A DNA stretch of 42,922 nt from Rhodospirillaceae bacterium UBA6219 (GCA_002435715.1 DISD01000025.1:10739-53660); one strand, 5' to 3'. Shown: positions 32,303 through 40,473, counted from the first letter of the stretch. Translations and numbers: made by a program. The notes: generated from the sequence alone by a model not told the origin.

Positions 32303-32330
32303 AACAGGCTTACGCCTTCCCCGGCAGGGC

Positions 32331-32364
32331 ATTTCGCATTAGGCTCTTCAACAGAGTACGAAAT
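32331..32364 (+). other. nested hairpin upstream of the FecR-domain gene
   Basis: ATTTCG (32331-32336)/CGAAAT (32359-32364) encloses CTCT (32344-32347)/AGAG (32353-32356). It lies between rnhA and the FecR-domain gene and could be a weak terminator or a leader structure. Confidence 0.35.
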
Positions 32365-32379
32365 CATGGGGGGATGGCC

Positions 32380-32823
32380 ATGAGAAAGCGGTTTCTTATA
32401 GCGGCGGCGATCCTGCTGTCCCCATGTCACGCGGCCCTGGCCGAAGACATCGTCGGCCATGTGAAAAACATCAACGGTGAAGCGACCGTGATCCGCGCCG
32501 GGCAGACGCAAGCCCTGCGGGAAGGCGCCAACCTGCAGACCGGCGACCGCATCAGCACCACGGCACGATCGGCCCTGGGGCTGACGCTGCGCGACGACAC
32601 CACCATTTCCCTGGGCGCCAATTCCGAATTGGTGGTCGATGAAATGCTGTTCGAGCCGGCGGCCAACCAGCTGGGCCTGGGACTGTCCATGAACAAGGGC
32701 ACCTTCGCCCTGACCACCGGACAGATCGCCAAGCTGGCCCCTGATTCGCTGAAGATCGCCACGCCGGCCATGTCCATCGGCATTCGCGGCACCACCATTT
32801 TGGTCGAGGCCTCCGATGACTAA
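32380..32823 (+). CDS. exported FecR-domain protein
   Basis: A 147-residue secreted protein consisting of a signal peptide (cut after AALA, residue 21) and one FecR domain: GHVKNINGEATVIRAGQTQALREGANLQTGDRISTTARS-type pattern (only parts shown: ALREGANLQTGDRI) and SIGIRGTTILVE at the end. It lacks the anti-sigma helix-rich N-terminal part and membrane helix of classical FecR, so it is probably a periplasmic or surface scaffold, not a sigma regulator. ATG 32380 has GGGGGGA 5 bases upstream; ATG 32374 would touch that site. The OmpA-like gene overlaps its end by 8 bases. Confidence 0.85.
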   Translation: MRKRFLIAAAILLSPCHAALAEDIVGHVKNINGEATVIRAGQTQALREGANLQTGDRISTTARSALGLTLRDDTTISLGANSELVVDEMLFEPAANQLGLGLSMNKGTFALTTGQIAKLAPDSLKIATPAMSIGIRGTTILVEASDD

Positions 32824-33406
32824 GCCCCACCTGATCGCCCTCGCCGTCCTGGCCCTGACCCTGGCCGCCTGCGCCGACACCAACCGCGTGGTGCTGATGC
32901 CCGATCCCGACGGCCATGTGGGCAAGGTCGAGGTGACCACCAAGGCCGGCGCCCAGACGCTGACCCAGGCCAAAAGCGTGGTTGCGGCCGGTTCCATCAA
33001 TGCCGCCCCCAAAGCCCTGAGCGACACGGAAATCGACAAGACCTGGGGGGCTGCCATCGCCGCCCAACCGCCACGCCCGCAGACCTTCACCCTTTATTTC
33101 GTCAGCGGCACCGCCGATCTGACCCCTGATTCAGCGGCGGAACTGCCGGCCATCCTGCGCGCCATCAGCGCGCGGTCCCATGCCCGCCTGATCATCGCCG
33201 GCCATGCCGATGCGGTGGGCTCGGACGAGGTCAATCTGCGGATTTCCCGCCAACGCGCCGAAAAGGTGCGCGACGGCCTGATGGCGGCAGGGGCCAAGCC
33301 GGAAGCGGTGGACGTGTCGTCCCACGGCAAGCGCAACCCACTGGTGCCCACCGCCGACGGGGTGTCGGAACCCAAGAACCGCCGGGTTTCGGTGACCATC
33401 CAATAA
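32816..33406 (+). CDS. OmpA-family peptidoglycan-binding lipoprotein
   Basis: A 196-residue protein with a lipobox LAAC (Cys19) and a C-terminal OmpA domain (about 90-196). The domain shows FTLYFVSGTADLTPDSAAEL, LIIAGHADAVGSDEVNLRIS, QRAEKVRDGL and PKNRRVSVTI, including the conserved Asp and Arg that bind diaminopimelate. It should tether the outer membrane to peptidoglycan. It overlaps the FecR-domain gene by 8 bases, so the two are probably made together. Such FecR/OmpA pairs often accompany adenylate cyclase or autotransporter genes, none of which is seen here. Confidence 0.9.
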   Translation: MTKPHLIALAVLALTLAACADTNRVVLMPDPDGHVGKVEVTTKAGAQTLTQAKSVVAAGSINAAPKALSDTEIDKTWGAAIAAQPPRPQTFTLYFVSGTADLTPDSAAELPAILRAISARSHARLIIAGHADAVGSDEVNLRISRQRAEKVRDGLMAAGAKPEAVDVSSHGKRNPLVPTADGVSEPKNRRVSVTIQ

Positions 33407-33430
33407 GGGGGGAAGTGCCCCCCGCTTATT
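33402..33430. terminator. bidirectional terminator between convergent genes
   Basis: AATAAG-GGGGG pairs with CCCCC-C-G-CTTATT (one bulge) around the loop AAGTG. The AT arms give A- and T-rich tails on both strands. It spans the stop codons of the OmpA-like gene and of the leftward PNPOx-like gene. Confidence 0.7.
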
Positions 33431-33983
33431 CCTCGTCGTCGTCGAACAGGCCGGTGGGATAGCCGTCGAAGCTGGTGGCGTTCTTTTCGCGCTGATAGGT
33501 CTCGATGCCTTCGGGACCTTTCTTTTCCGCCCAGTCGGGCAGCAGCGTCCGGTGCCCCTGAAGCTCCATCAACGGCACACCGAAACCGCACGAGGTGTTG
33601 ACGCTTTCGACATTCACCACCACCACCTGACGGGCCGCCGGATAGGCCTTGAACAGCGACAACAGCTCTTCCCATTCGTCGTCACGGGCGTGAACGGCCC
33701 GACCACGTCCGTAAAGACGCAGGATCTTGGGGGCGCCGGCAAAGGCGCAGAACATGATGGTGATGCGGTCGTCACGGATCAGATGGGCGGCGGTTTCGTT
33801 GCCGCTGCCGGTCAGGTTCAGAAAGGCCACGCGATTGGGACCCAGCACCGCGAAGGTGCCGTCCAGGCCCTTGGGGCTGAGGTTGATCCGGCCTTCGTCC
33901 GGCGCGGTGGCGACGAAGAACATGGGTTGGGCGCCGATGAACGCTTTGTGTTCGTCACCGATCGCATCGTAAAACTTGGCCAT
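33426..33983 (-). CDS. pyridoxamine 5'-phosphate oxidase family protein
   Basis: A 185-residue split-barrel flavin/cofactor-binding protein. The opening KAFIGAQPMFFVATA and INLSPKG, then FLNLTGSGNETAAHLIRDDRITIMF, follow the PNPOx-like pattern in which FMN, F420 or haem is bound at a dimer interface. It is larger than, and distinct from, PdxH. ATG 33983 has GTGAGG about 5 bases upstream. It lies 7 bases after the bacteriohemerythrin gene on the same strand, so the two are likely one unit. Substrate and cofactor are unknown. Confidence 0.85.
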   Translation of the reverse strand: MAKFYDAIGDEHKAFIGAQPMFFVATAPDEGRINLSPKGLDGTFAVLGPNRVAFLNLTGSGNETAAHLIRDDRITIMFCAFAGAPKILRLYGRGRAVHARDDEWEELLSLFKAYPAARQVVVVNVESVNTSCGFGVPLMELQGHRTLLPDWAEKKGPEGIETYQREKNATSFDGYPTGLFDDDEE

Positions 33984-33990
33984 GTGTGCC

Positions 33991-34404
33991 TCACCAGCTT
34001 TCTGCCCGTGACCCACTGACATAGCGGCGATAGCGCATATCCTCAAGTGCCATGTGTTCGACCAGGGCGGTGACGGTGTTGCGGACCACCATCAGCAATT
34101 CCGTATGGGTATCAGCACAGGCCAAGATTTCCGCCAAAGCGGTGACCGACGCCATCAACGCCCGGTGCTCGGCCTGATGATGGTCGAAATCGGGATAATT
34201 GACCCGGGCCAGCAGTAATTCCTCGTCACGGAAATGCCGGGCCAGACCGATGATGAAATCGCTGTGGAAGCGCTGCACCTGTTGGCGCGGGGCACCGCTT
34301 GCCAGCGCCGACACCACGGCGTTGACCTCGTCGAAAAAGGCGCGATGCTGGCTGTCGATCAACTCGTCGCCCACCGACAGGGCCTGGTTCCACGTCATCT
34401 GCAT
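33991..34404 (-). CDS. bacteriohemerythrin
   Basis: A 137-residue single-domain hemerythrin that reversibly binds O2 at a non-haem di-iron site. All seven ligands are in place: His20, His57, Glu61, His76, His80, His117 and Asp122, with the spacing of Methylococcus bacteriohemerythrin. It is probably an oxygen carrier or sensor; such genes are plentiful in microaerophilic spirilla. The ATG at 34404 has AGGGG 4 bases upstream; ATG 34398 (MTWNQA) is also possible. It is followed by the PNPOx-like gene. Confidence 0.95.
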   Translation of the reverse strand: MQMTWNQALSVGDELIDSQHRAFFDEVNAVVSALASGAPRQQVQRFHSDFIIGLARHFRDEELLLARVNYPDFDHHQAEHRALMASVTALAEILACADTHTELLMVVRNTVTALVEHMALEDMRYRRYVSGSRAESW

Positions 34405-34448
34405 GCATCCCCTTTGCCTGACGGCCTAGGGGATGGCTGTGATCCCGA

Positions 34449-35357
34449 TCAAGTCAGCACGAAACCTTTGGGCACGGCAAAGCCGCGCAGCATGTCGGCG
34501 GCCGCCATGGGGCCCTTGCCCGGACGCTGCACCCGGGTCAGGCGCAGGGCCCCCGACCCACAGGCCACCGTCAGGGATTCATCCAAGGTGGTACCGGGGG
34601 AACCGTTGCCATCGGCCAGTTCCGCCGCCAACACCTTCAGGCGTTCCTCGCCCAACTGACAGAACACGCCGGGCCACGGTGTCAGACCGCGCACCTGACG
34701 TTCCAATTCCACCGCCGGACGGTTCCAGTCCAGACGGCCTTCATCCTTGGCCAGCTTGTGGGCATAGGTCACACCGTCTTCCGGCTGCTTGACCGGCACC
34801 AATTGCTCGAGCCGGGAAAGCGCGTCGACCATCATCTTGGCCCCCAGCGCCGCCAATTGGTCATGCAGGACCGAAGCGTTGGTCTGGGCGGTGATGGGCA
34901 GACGTTCCACCAACAGCATGTCGCCGGTATCAAGCCCGGCATCCATCTGCATGATGGTCACCCCGGTTTCACCGTCGCCGGCCAAAATGGCCCGCTGGAT
35001 GGGGGCAGCGCCACGCCAGCGCGGCAAAAGGGACGCATGAACGTTCAAACACCCCCGGCGCGGTGCGTCCAAGATGGCCTGCGGCAGGATCAGCCCATAG
35101 GCGGCGACCACGGCGACATCCAGATCCAGGTCGCGAAAGGCCTGTTGCTCGGCTTCCGATTTCAGCGATTTGGGGTGGCGGACTTCGATGCCGCGATCGG
35201 CGGCGAAGGCATGGACCGGGGTCAGCTGTTCCTTGTGGCCGCGCCCGGCGGGGCGTGGTGGCTGGCAATAGACGCAGACGATGTCGTGGCCGGCATCCAA
35301 AAGCGCGGCAAGGATGGACACCGAGAAATCCGGCGTCCCCATGAAGACCACCCGCAT
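34449..35357 (-). CDS. fmt: methionyl-tRNA formyltransferase
   Basis: The 302-residue enzyme that formylates initiator methionyl-tRNA from 10-formyltetrahydrofolate. The N-terminus MRVVFMGTPDFSV and the catalytic region LNVHASLLPRWRGAAPIQRA, then GDGETGVTIMQMDAGLDTGDML, are diagnostic. The C-terminal tRNA-binding domain (VRGLTPWPGVFC) is present. It lies 1 base after def, and the def-fmt pair is conserved widely. Confidence 0.97.
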   Translation of the reverse strand: MRVVFMGTPDFSVSILAALLDAGHDIVCVYCQPPRPAGRGHKEQLTPVHAFAADRGIEVRHPKSLKSEAEQQAFRDLDLDVAVVAAYGLILPQAILDAPRRGCLNVHASLLPRWRGAAPIQRAILAGDGETGVTIMQMDAGLDTGDMLLVERLPITAQTNASVLHDQLAALGAKMMVDALSRLEQLVPVKQPEDGVTYAHKLAKDEGRLDWNRPAVELERQVRGLTPWPGVFCQLGEERLKVLAAELADGNGSPGTTLDESLTVACGSGALRLTRVQRPGKGPMAAADMLRGFAVPKGFVLT

Positions 35358-35358
35358 C

Positions 35359-35871
35359 TCAGCCGGCTTCTTTCTTGGACTTCAACAGCTTGCGCAGGAT
35401 CATGTTGCGCTTCAAGGACGACAGATGGTCGATGAACAGCACCCCGTCCAGATGGTCGATTTCGTGTTGCAACACCGTAGCCAACAGACCGTCGGCGTCG
35501 ATTTCCAATTGCTTGCCCGTTTCGTCCAGATAGCGCACCCGAACGGCGCGGGGCCGCACCACCGAGGCGTAATGTTCCGGCACCGACAGACAGCCTTCTT
35601 CATAGGTGTTGTCGTCGTCGGACACCCAGACGATTTCCGGGTTGACCATACGCACCGGCTGGCGGTCTTCCTCGGACCGGCCGATATCGGCGACGATGAC
35701 CCGGCTTCCCACTGCCACCTGCGGTGCCGCCAGACCGATGCCGGGGGCGGCGTACATGGTTTCCAACATGTCGTCCATCAGCGCCCGCACCGTGTCGTCC
35801 ACCTGGGCAACGGGCTTGGCCTTTTGCTTCAGGCGCGGGTCGGGAGCGGTCAGAATGGGCATCACGGCCAT
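35359..35871 (-). CDS. def: peptide deformylase
   Basis: A 170-residue metal-dependent deformylase that removes the formyl group from nascent proteins. The three motifs are GIGLAAPQ (44-51), EGCLSVP with Cys94, and QHEIDH with His136, Glu137 and His140. I start at ATG 35871 (MAVMPILTAP) because AAGGTG lies about 9 bases before it; a GTG at 35883 has no ribosome site. It is first in the def-fmt unit. Confidence 0.97.
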   Translation of the reverse strand: MAVMPILTAPDPRLKQKAKPVAQVDDTVRALMDDMLETMYAAPGIGLAAPQVAVGSRVIVADIGRSEEDRQPVRMVNPEIVWVSDDDNTYEEGCLSVPEHYASVVRPRAVRVRYLDETGKQLEIDADGLLATVLQHEIDHLDGVLFIDHLSSLKRNMILRKLLKSKKEAG

Positions 35872-35951
35872 GGAAACGGTCACCTTGGTGTCAAAATCAG
35901 GCTTTCAGATAGGGTCTCGCCCCCGTCGCCGTCAAGTTTTCTTAGAAAAAC

Positions 35952-37634
35952 CTAGCCCTGCCGCACCCCGGCCAGGAAGCCGTCCACCTGCTGGGCCATG
36001 CGGCCGGAATCACCGCTGAGGCCGGCCGCCGCCTGCAACACGGTGGCGGCGCCTCCCCGCACCTTGTCCACCACGTCCGACATCTGGCTGACGTTGTGCG
36101 AGACTTCGGCGGTCCCGGCCGCCGCCTGCTGGACGTTGCGGGCGATTTCGGCGGTGGCCGCCCCTTGTTCCTCGACCGCCGAGGCGACCCCGGCGGCGAT
36201 GCCGCTGATCTGGTTGATGGTGTCGCGGATGCCGGCGATACCTTCCACCACCGAACGCGACGCCGCCTGAACCTCGGCCACTTGCTGGCCGATTTCCTGG
36301 GTGGCCTTGGCGGTTTGCGTCGCCAGCGACTTGACTTCATTGGCGACCACGGCGAAACCCTTGCCGGCGTCGCCGGCCCGTGCCGCCTCGATGGTGGCGT
36401 TCAGCGCCAGCAAATTGGTCTGGCTGGCGATCTCGCTGATCAGATTGACCACGTCGCCGATGCGGGCCGCCACCTTGGCCAAAGAACCGGCCTGATCGTT
36501 GACCCGTTCGGATTCGGTGGCCGCGTTGCCCGCCACCTGCGACGAATTGGCCATTTGGCGGGAAATCTCGGCGATGGACGCCGCCAGTTCTTCCGACGCC
36601 GCCGCCACCGCGTCCACATTGGCCGCCGTCTGCTGCGCCGCTCCGGCCAAGGCGGTGACGGTGTCGGCGGACAGGTCGGCCCCTTGGCTCAATTGCTCGG
36701 CCGTCCCGTGCAAGGAATTGGCGGACACCCCCACCGTCTGCACCAATCCCTTGACGTCGCGTTCGAAGCGGTCGGCCAAATCGTGCAAATCTTGCCGCCG
36801 TTGCGCCGCCGACGCCGCACGGGCCCTTTCGTTTTCCGCCTGCAATTCATCGGCACGGATCAGACCCTGGCGGAAAACATCCACTGACCGCGCCATCTCG
36901 CCGATCTCATCGTGATCGCCCAAGCCGGGCACCGTCACGTCGCGCTTGCCTTCGGCCAGGACACGGGTGACGTCGTTCAAGCGACGCAACGGACGGCTGA
37001 TGCTGCGTCCCAACCACCAGAACAGGACCGACAACACACCCAGACTGATGGCAAAGCTGATCAGGCCGTCACGGAAGGCTTTGTCGGCCACACGGTCCTG
37101 TTCGGTGAAAGCGGAATCCACCTCGGCCCGCAGCGACTTGCGCACCATGCTCAGAGGCACTTCGATCTTTTCACTGGCCTGGTCGATGACATCGTCCAGG
37201 CGGTCGAATTCGGATTGGTCGGCCCTGCTTTCGATGGCCTTGCGCAAATCCTTTTCGATCAGGCCGCACAGCACGTCCATGTCGGCGACGAAATTCTTGA
37301 CCGCCGCCTTTTCGGCATCGGTATCAGCAACTTGAAAAGCGACGTGGCTGTCTTCGCGCAGGGATTTGCCCAGGCTGATGATCAGCTCAAGCCGTTCGGG
37401 TCCGATCACCCCCTCGCCACGGTCGACGATGCTGTCCATGGCCGCCAAGGTCAGCCGCACCAAGTCCCGATCCATCCGGTTCAAGACCGCCAGATCGCGG
37501 AACCGTCCCTGTGACTGGGTCGCCGATTCGGCCATGGTATCGTGCACGAAGGTCAGGATGGCACCCATGATGGCCAAGGCGATGGCGGCAACGCCCCACA
37601 ACAAGCCCAGACGCTGAACGATGCTTAGCTTCAT
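35952..37634 (-). CDS. methyl-accepting chemotaxis protein
   Basis: A 560-residue chemoreceptor with TM1 (about 8-30), a helical periplasmic domain (about 31-188, four-helix-bundle-like), TM2 (about 190-208), HAMP and a cytoplasmic signalling domain with the tip EIASQTNLLALNATIEAARA and FAVVANEVKSLATQTAKA. Unlike the receptor at 11954, it has no C-x-x-C-H motif. A single Cys lies in the sensor domain (ADMDVLCGL). No CheR-tether peptide ends it. The ATG at 37634 (MKLSIVQRL) follows AGGTGGG and directly precedes TM1. The ligand is unknown. Confidence 0.93.
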   Translation of the reverse strand: MKLSIVQRLGLLWGVAAIALAIMGAILTFVHDTMAESATQSQGRFRDLAVLNRMDRDLVRLTLAAMDSIVDRGEGVIGPERLELIISLGKSLREDSHVAFQVADTDAEKAAVKNFVADMDVLCGLIEKDLRKAIESRADQSEFDRLDDVIDQASEKIEVPLSMVRKSLRAEVDSAFTEQDRVADKAFRDGLISFAISLGVLSVLFWWLGRSISRPLRRLNDVTRVLAEGKRDVTVPGLGDHDEIGEMARSVDVFRQGLIRADELQAENERARAASAAQRRQDLHDLADRFERDVKGLVQTVGVSANSLHGTAEQLSQGADLSADTVTALAGAAQQTAANVDAVAAASEELAASIAEISRQMANSSQVAGNAATESERVNDQAGSLAKVAARIGDVVNLISEIASQTNLLALNATIEAARAGDAGKGFAVVANEVKSLATQTAKATQEIGQQVAEVQAASRSVVEGIAGIRDTINQISGIAAGVASAVEEQGAATAEIARNVQQAAAGTAEVSHNVSQMSDVVDKVRGGAATVLQAAAGLSGDSGRMAQQVDGFLAGVRQG

Positions 37635-37685
37635 GGACCACCCACCTATGAATAGAAGGAAAACGACTGAGCGCGACGTCACCAA

Positions 37686-37713
37686 AGTCTATCGAAAAAG
37701 CCAAATATAACAA
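37686..37713 (-). promoter_or_regulatory. possible promoter of the chemoreceptor gene
   Basis: Reading leftward, TTGTTA (37713-37708) and TAGACT (37691-37686) are 16 bases apart, four of six matches each, in an AT-rich gap between the dsrE-like and receptor genes. Confidence 0.35.
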
Positions 37714-37726
37714 CCAACAGTCGATG

Positions 37727-38158
37727 TCAGACCAGGACCATGGCGCCATTCTTGCTGGCGTCGGCCAGAAAGGTGACGACACCACCCTTCGATATCGGCA
37801 CATCGTGACGCAAGGCCTCGATGTCCATACCCAGGGCCTTCAATCCCATCTCGCAGACCATGAAAGTGACACCCAGGGCGACACAGGCTTCCAGCAGGGT
37901 CTCGAAATCGGCGACGTTGTTGGATTTGAACTGGGCGTCCATGGTTTCGGCGCCGCTGCCGTCGGAACATTTCATCCGCTTCCAGCCGTGGTCGCTTTCC
38001 AGGGCGCGTCCCGCCCACATGGTGAAGAACAAAGTCACCGGCGTGTTGGACGCTACCGCCGCCGAAGCCATGACCAGGGCGTAATGGACTTTGTCGAAAT
38101 CGCCGGAAAACACCACGATGGACAGCTTGTCGGGAGAGGTCTTGTCAGCCGCAGGCAT
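37727..38158 (-). CDS. DsrE/DsrF/DrsH-like family protein
   Basis: A 143-residue protein of the DsrE superfamily, whose members carry sulfur on a cysteine. LSIVVFSGDFDKVHYALVMA and VTLFFTMWAG match the fold. Cysteines are at 64, 92 and 102; Cys102 (FMVCEMG) is in the position typical of sulfur-accepting DsrE2-like proteins, and Cys92 lies ten residues before it. It starts inside the end of the moeB-like gene (14-base overlap), which suggests that the two act together in sulfur transfer. It is the last gene of the leftward series. Confidence 0.9.
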   Translation of the reverse strand: MPAADKTSPDKLSIVVFSGDFDKVHYALVMASAAVASNTPVTLFFTMWAGRALESDHGWKRMKCSDGSGAETMDAQFKSNNVADFETLLEACVALGVTFMVCEMGLKALGMDIEALRHDVPISKGGVVTFLADASKNGAMVLV

Positions 38159-38945
38159 GGGCGGTGCTCCGGTGTGCGGACAGATCGGTGATGGTGGGAT
38201 GGTCACCACATAACGGACAACCGGGGTCACGCTTGACCCGCACGACGCGGAAGCTGACCGACAACGCGTCATAGATCAGCAGGCGCCCGGCCATGGATTC
38301 ACCGATCCCCAGGATTTCCTTGACCACCTCGGTGGCCTGCATGGCCCCCATGGTGCCGGCCATGGCGCCCAGGACGCCGGCCGAGGAACAGGTGGGAACC
38401 GAACCCTCGGGGGGTTCCTCGGCATAGATGCAGCGATAGCACGGACCGTCGGGACGATAGGTGGAAAGCTGGCCGTCAAAACGCAGGATGGCCGCCGACA
38501 CCAAGGTGGCGCCGGCCAGCCGGCAGGCGTCGTTGACCAGGAAACGGGTGGCGAAATTGTCCGATCCGTCGGCGACGATGGGATAATCGGCGATGATGGC
38601 GGCCGCGTTGTCCTTGTCCAGCCGTGCCCGGATGGGGACGATTTTCACATCCGGATTCAACGCCGCCACCGCTTCCGCCGCCGAGTCCACCTTGGCGCGG
38701 CCGACACGCCCCGTGGTGTGCAGAATCTGGCGTTGCAAATTGGACAGATCGACCACGTCGTCGTCCACCACCGCGATGGTGCCGACACCGGCGGCGGCCA
38801 GATATTGGATCAAGGGCGAGCCCAAGCCGCCAGCACCGATGACCAGGACCCGCGAGTCCAGCAGCTTGGCCTGCCCGATCCCACCCATTTCGGGAAGGAT
38901 GATGTGGCGGGCGTAACGCTGGATCTGGTCCTCGCGGAAATCCAT
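38145..38945 (-). CDS. moeB: HesA/MoeB/ThiF family adenylyltransferase
   Basis: A 266-residue E1-like enzyme that adenylates the C-terminus of a ubiquitin-like sulfur carrier (MoaD or ThiS). The nucleotide loop is GAGGLG (38-43). Further signatures are DDDVVDLSNLQRQILH and DGSDNFATRFLVNDA. The structural zinc site is Cys169/Cys172 and Cys243/Cys246, and Cys186 (VPTCSSAG) matches the MoeB/ThiF catalytic-cysteine region. Whether its partner is MoaD or ThiS cannot be told. It lies downstream of cysK and overlaps the DsrE-like gene. Confidence 0.9.
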   Translation of the reverse strand: MDFREDQIQRYARHIILPEMGGIGQAKLLDSRVLVIGAGGLGSPLIQYLAAAGVGTIAVVDDDVVDLSNLQRQILHTTGRVGRAKVDSAAEAVAALNPDVKIVPIRARLDKDNAAAIIADYPIVADGSDNFATRFLVNDACRLAGATLVSAAILRFDGQLSTYRPDGPCYRCIYAEEPPEGSVPTCSSAGVLGAMAGTMGAMQATEVVKEILGIGESMAGRLLIYDALSVSFRVVRVKRDPGCPLCGDHPTITDLSAHRSTAHACG

Positions 38946-38964
38946 GAAAAGGCTACTCCTTACC

Positions 38965-39000
38965 CCGCGCGACGGATTTGGCGGAACGGCCGCCGCGCGG
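38965..39000 (-). other. GC hairpin between cysK and moeB
   Basis: CCGCGCG (38965-38971)/CGCGCGG (38994-39000), with an alternative inner GGCGG/CCGCC pairing. It could be a partial terminator or an RNA-stability element in the 66-base gap. Confidence 0.4.
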
Positions 39001-39011
39001 AGGGAACCAAG

Positions 39012-39953
39012 CTACTCGAACAAAGCGGTGGACAGATAACGTTCGGCGAAGCTGGGCAGAATGACGACGATCAACTTGCCTTCCATCTCGGGCCGAGCGC
39101 CGATTTCCAGGGCGGCGGCGATGGCCGCCCCCGAGGAAATGCCCACCGGCACGCCTTCCAGCTTGGCCGCCTTACGCGCGGTGGCAAAGGCGGTTTCATT
39201 GCTGATCTGCAGGATTTCGTCCACCACGGTGCGATCCAGATTGCCGGGCACGAAACCGGCGCCGATTCCTTGGATCTTGTGCGGACCGGGCGCGCCGCCG
39301 GACAGAACCGGGCTGTCCTCGGGCTCGACGGCGACGATCTTGACGTTGGGGTTCTTTTCCTTCAGCACCCGGCCGATGCCGGAAATGGTGCCGCCGGTGC
39401 CGACGCCGGCGATGACCACGTCCACCTTGCCGTCGGTGTCGGCCCAGATTTCCTGGGCGGTGGTGGCCTGGTGAACCGCCGGATTGGCGGGATTTTCGAA
39501 CTGCTGGCACATGATGGCGCCAGGGGTCTCGGCGACCAGACGCTCGGCTTCCTTGACCGCGCCGGTCATGCCCTTGGCCGCCGGGGTCAGCACGATTTCG
39601 GCCCCCAGATGGGACAGCATCTTACGGCGCTCGATGCTCATGCTTTCCGGCATGGTCAGGATCAGGCGATAGCCCTTGGCGGCGCAGACGAAGGCCAAAG
39701 CGATGCCGGTATTGCCCGAGGTGGGTTCCACCAAGGTGGCGCCCGGCTTCAGGCGGCCATCACGTTCGGCCGCTTCGATCATCGCCAGACCGATACGGTC
39801 CTTGACGCTGGCCAGCGGGTTGAAGAATTCGCACTTGCCGACGATCTGGGCCTTGGCGCCGGAATCGGCGGCCAGCTTGGGCAGGCGCACCAAGGGGGTG
39901 GCGCCAATGGTGTCGACGATGGAGTCGTAGATACGGCCGCGGAACTCGCTCAT
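39012..39953 (-). CDS. cysK: cysteine synthase A
   Basis: A 313-residue O-acetylserine sulfhydrylase. The PLP lysine is Lys51 (NPLASVKDRIGL), TSGNTGIALA is the substrate loop and GTGGTISGIG the PLP-phosphate loop. It makes cysteine from O-acetylserine and sulfide. The ATG at 39953 has GGGGA about 8 bases upstream; codons before it have no family match. It lies downstream of an Rrf2-type regulator, with a perfect dyad in the 53-base gap. Confidence 0.97.
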   Translation of the reverse strand: MSEFRGRIYDSIVDTIGATPLVRLPKLAADSGAKAQIVGKCEFFNPLASVKDRIGLAMIEAAERDGRLKPGATLVEPTSGNTGIALAFVCAAKGYRLILTMPESMSIERRKMLSHLGAEIVLTPAAKGMTGAVKEAERLVAETPGAIMCQQFENPANPAVHQATTAQEIWADTDGKVDVVIAGVGTGGTISGIGRVLKEKNPNVKIVAVEPEDSPVLSGGAPGPHKIQGIGAGFVPGNLDRTVVDEILQISNETAFATARKAAKLEGVPVGISSGAAIAAALEIGARPEMEGKLIVVILPSFAERYLSTALFE

Positions 39954-39972
39954 CCTATTGTCCCCGTTTTTC

Positions 39973-39996
39973 CTGTAGTTCAATTCATATCTACAG
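39973..39996 (-). promoter_or_regulatory. perfect dyad in front of cysK
   Basis: CTGTAG (39973-39978) and CTACAG (39991-39996) are perfect inverted arms with 12 AT-rich bases between them. The centre lies about 31 bases before the cysK ATG, suitable for an operator of the neighbouring Rrf2 protein. No protein-DNA match can be named. Confidence 0.5.
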
Positions 39997-40006
39997 TTTG
40001 TCAGGC

Positions 40007-40462
40007 TTAGATTATGAAGTCCAGCTTGGAATGCGCTTCCGACGGAATGCCGGTCTTATAGGACCGCATGCACAGATCGTCGAAAGTGATGGCGTCCAGA
40101 CGGTTCATGATTTCCTCGGTCAGGTCGCCCCACATGGGACGGATGACCTTGGCGCCCAGATCGGAAGCCGGCACGTCCTGGAACGGATCCTCGGCGGTTT
40201 CCATGGCACGGACCACGCGCACCACCTCGCCCACCGAGATGCGGCGGCGTTCGCGGGCCAGACGATAGCCACCCTTGGGGCCGCGTACGCCGACCAGGAT
40301 GCCGGAACGCACCAATTGTTGCAGGGTCTGTTCCAGATAACGGCGCGGGATGCCCTGGCGGCGGGTGATTTCCCGGCTTTGCACCGGCTCGCCGCCGGCG
40401 TGATAGGCGATATCCAGCACCGCTTCGATGGCGAACAGCATCTTCTTGGACGGACGCAGCAT
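40007..40462 (-). CDS. Rrf2 family transcriptional regulator
   Basis: A 151-residue winged-helix regulator. The helix-turn-helix is about residues 29-56 (SREITRRQGIPRRYLEQTL) and the wing is GVRGPKGGYRLAR (58-70). It has only one cysteine (131) and lacks the three-cysteine cluster that holds the Fe-S centre in IscR/NsrR/RirA, so it is CymR-like: probably a sensor of cysteine-synthesis status or another ligand. The ATG at 40462 has GAGGAAA about 8 bases upstream; a TTG at 40477 would overlap dut. The gene directly precedes cysK. Confidence 0.9.
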   Translation of the reverse strand: MLRPSKKMLFAIEAVLDIAYHAGGEPVQSREITRRQGIPRRYLEQTLQQLVRSGILVGVRGPKGGYRLARERRRISVGEVVRVVRAMETAEDPFQDVPASDLGAKVIRPMWGDLTEEIMNRLDAITFDDLCMRSYKTGIPSEAHSKLDFII

Positions 40463-40473
40463 TTTCGCTTTCC

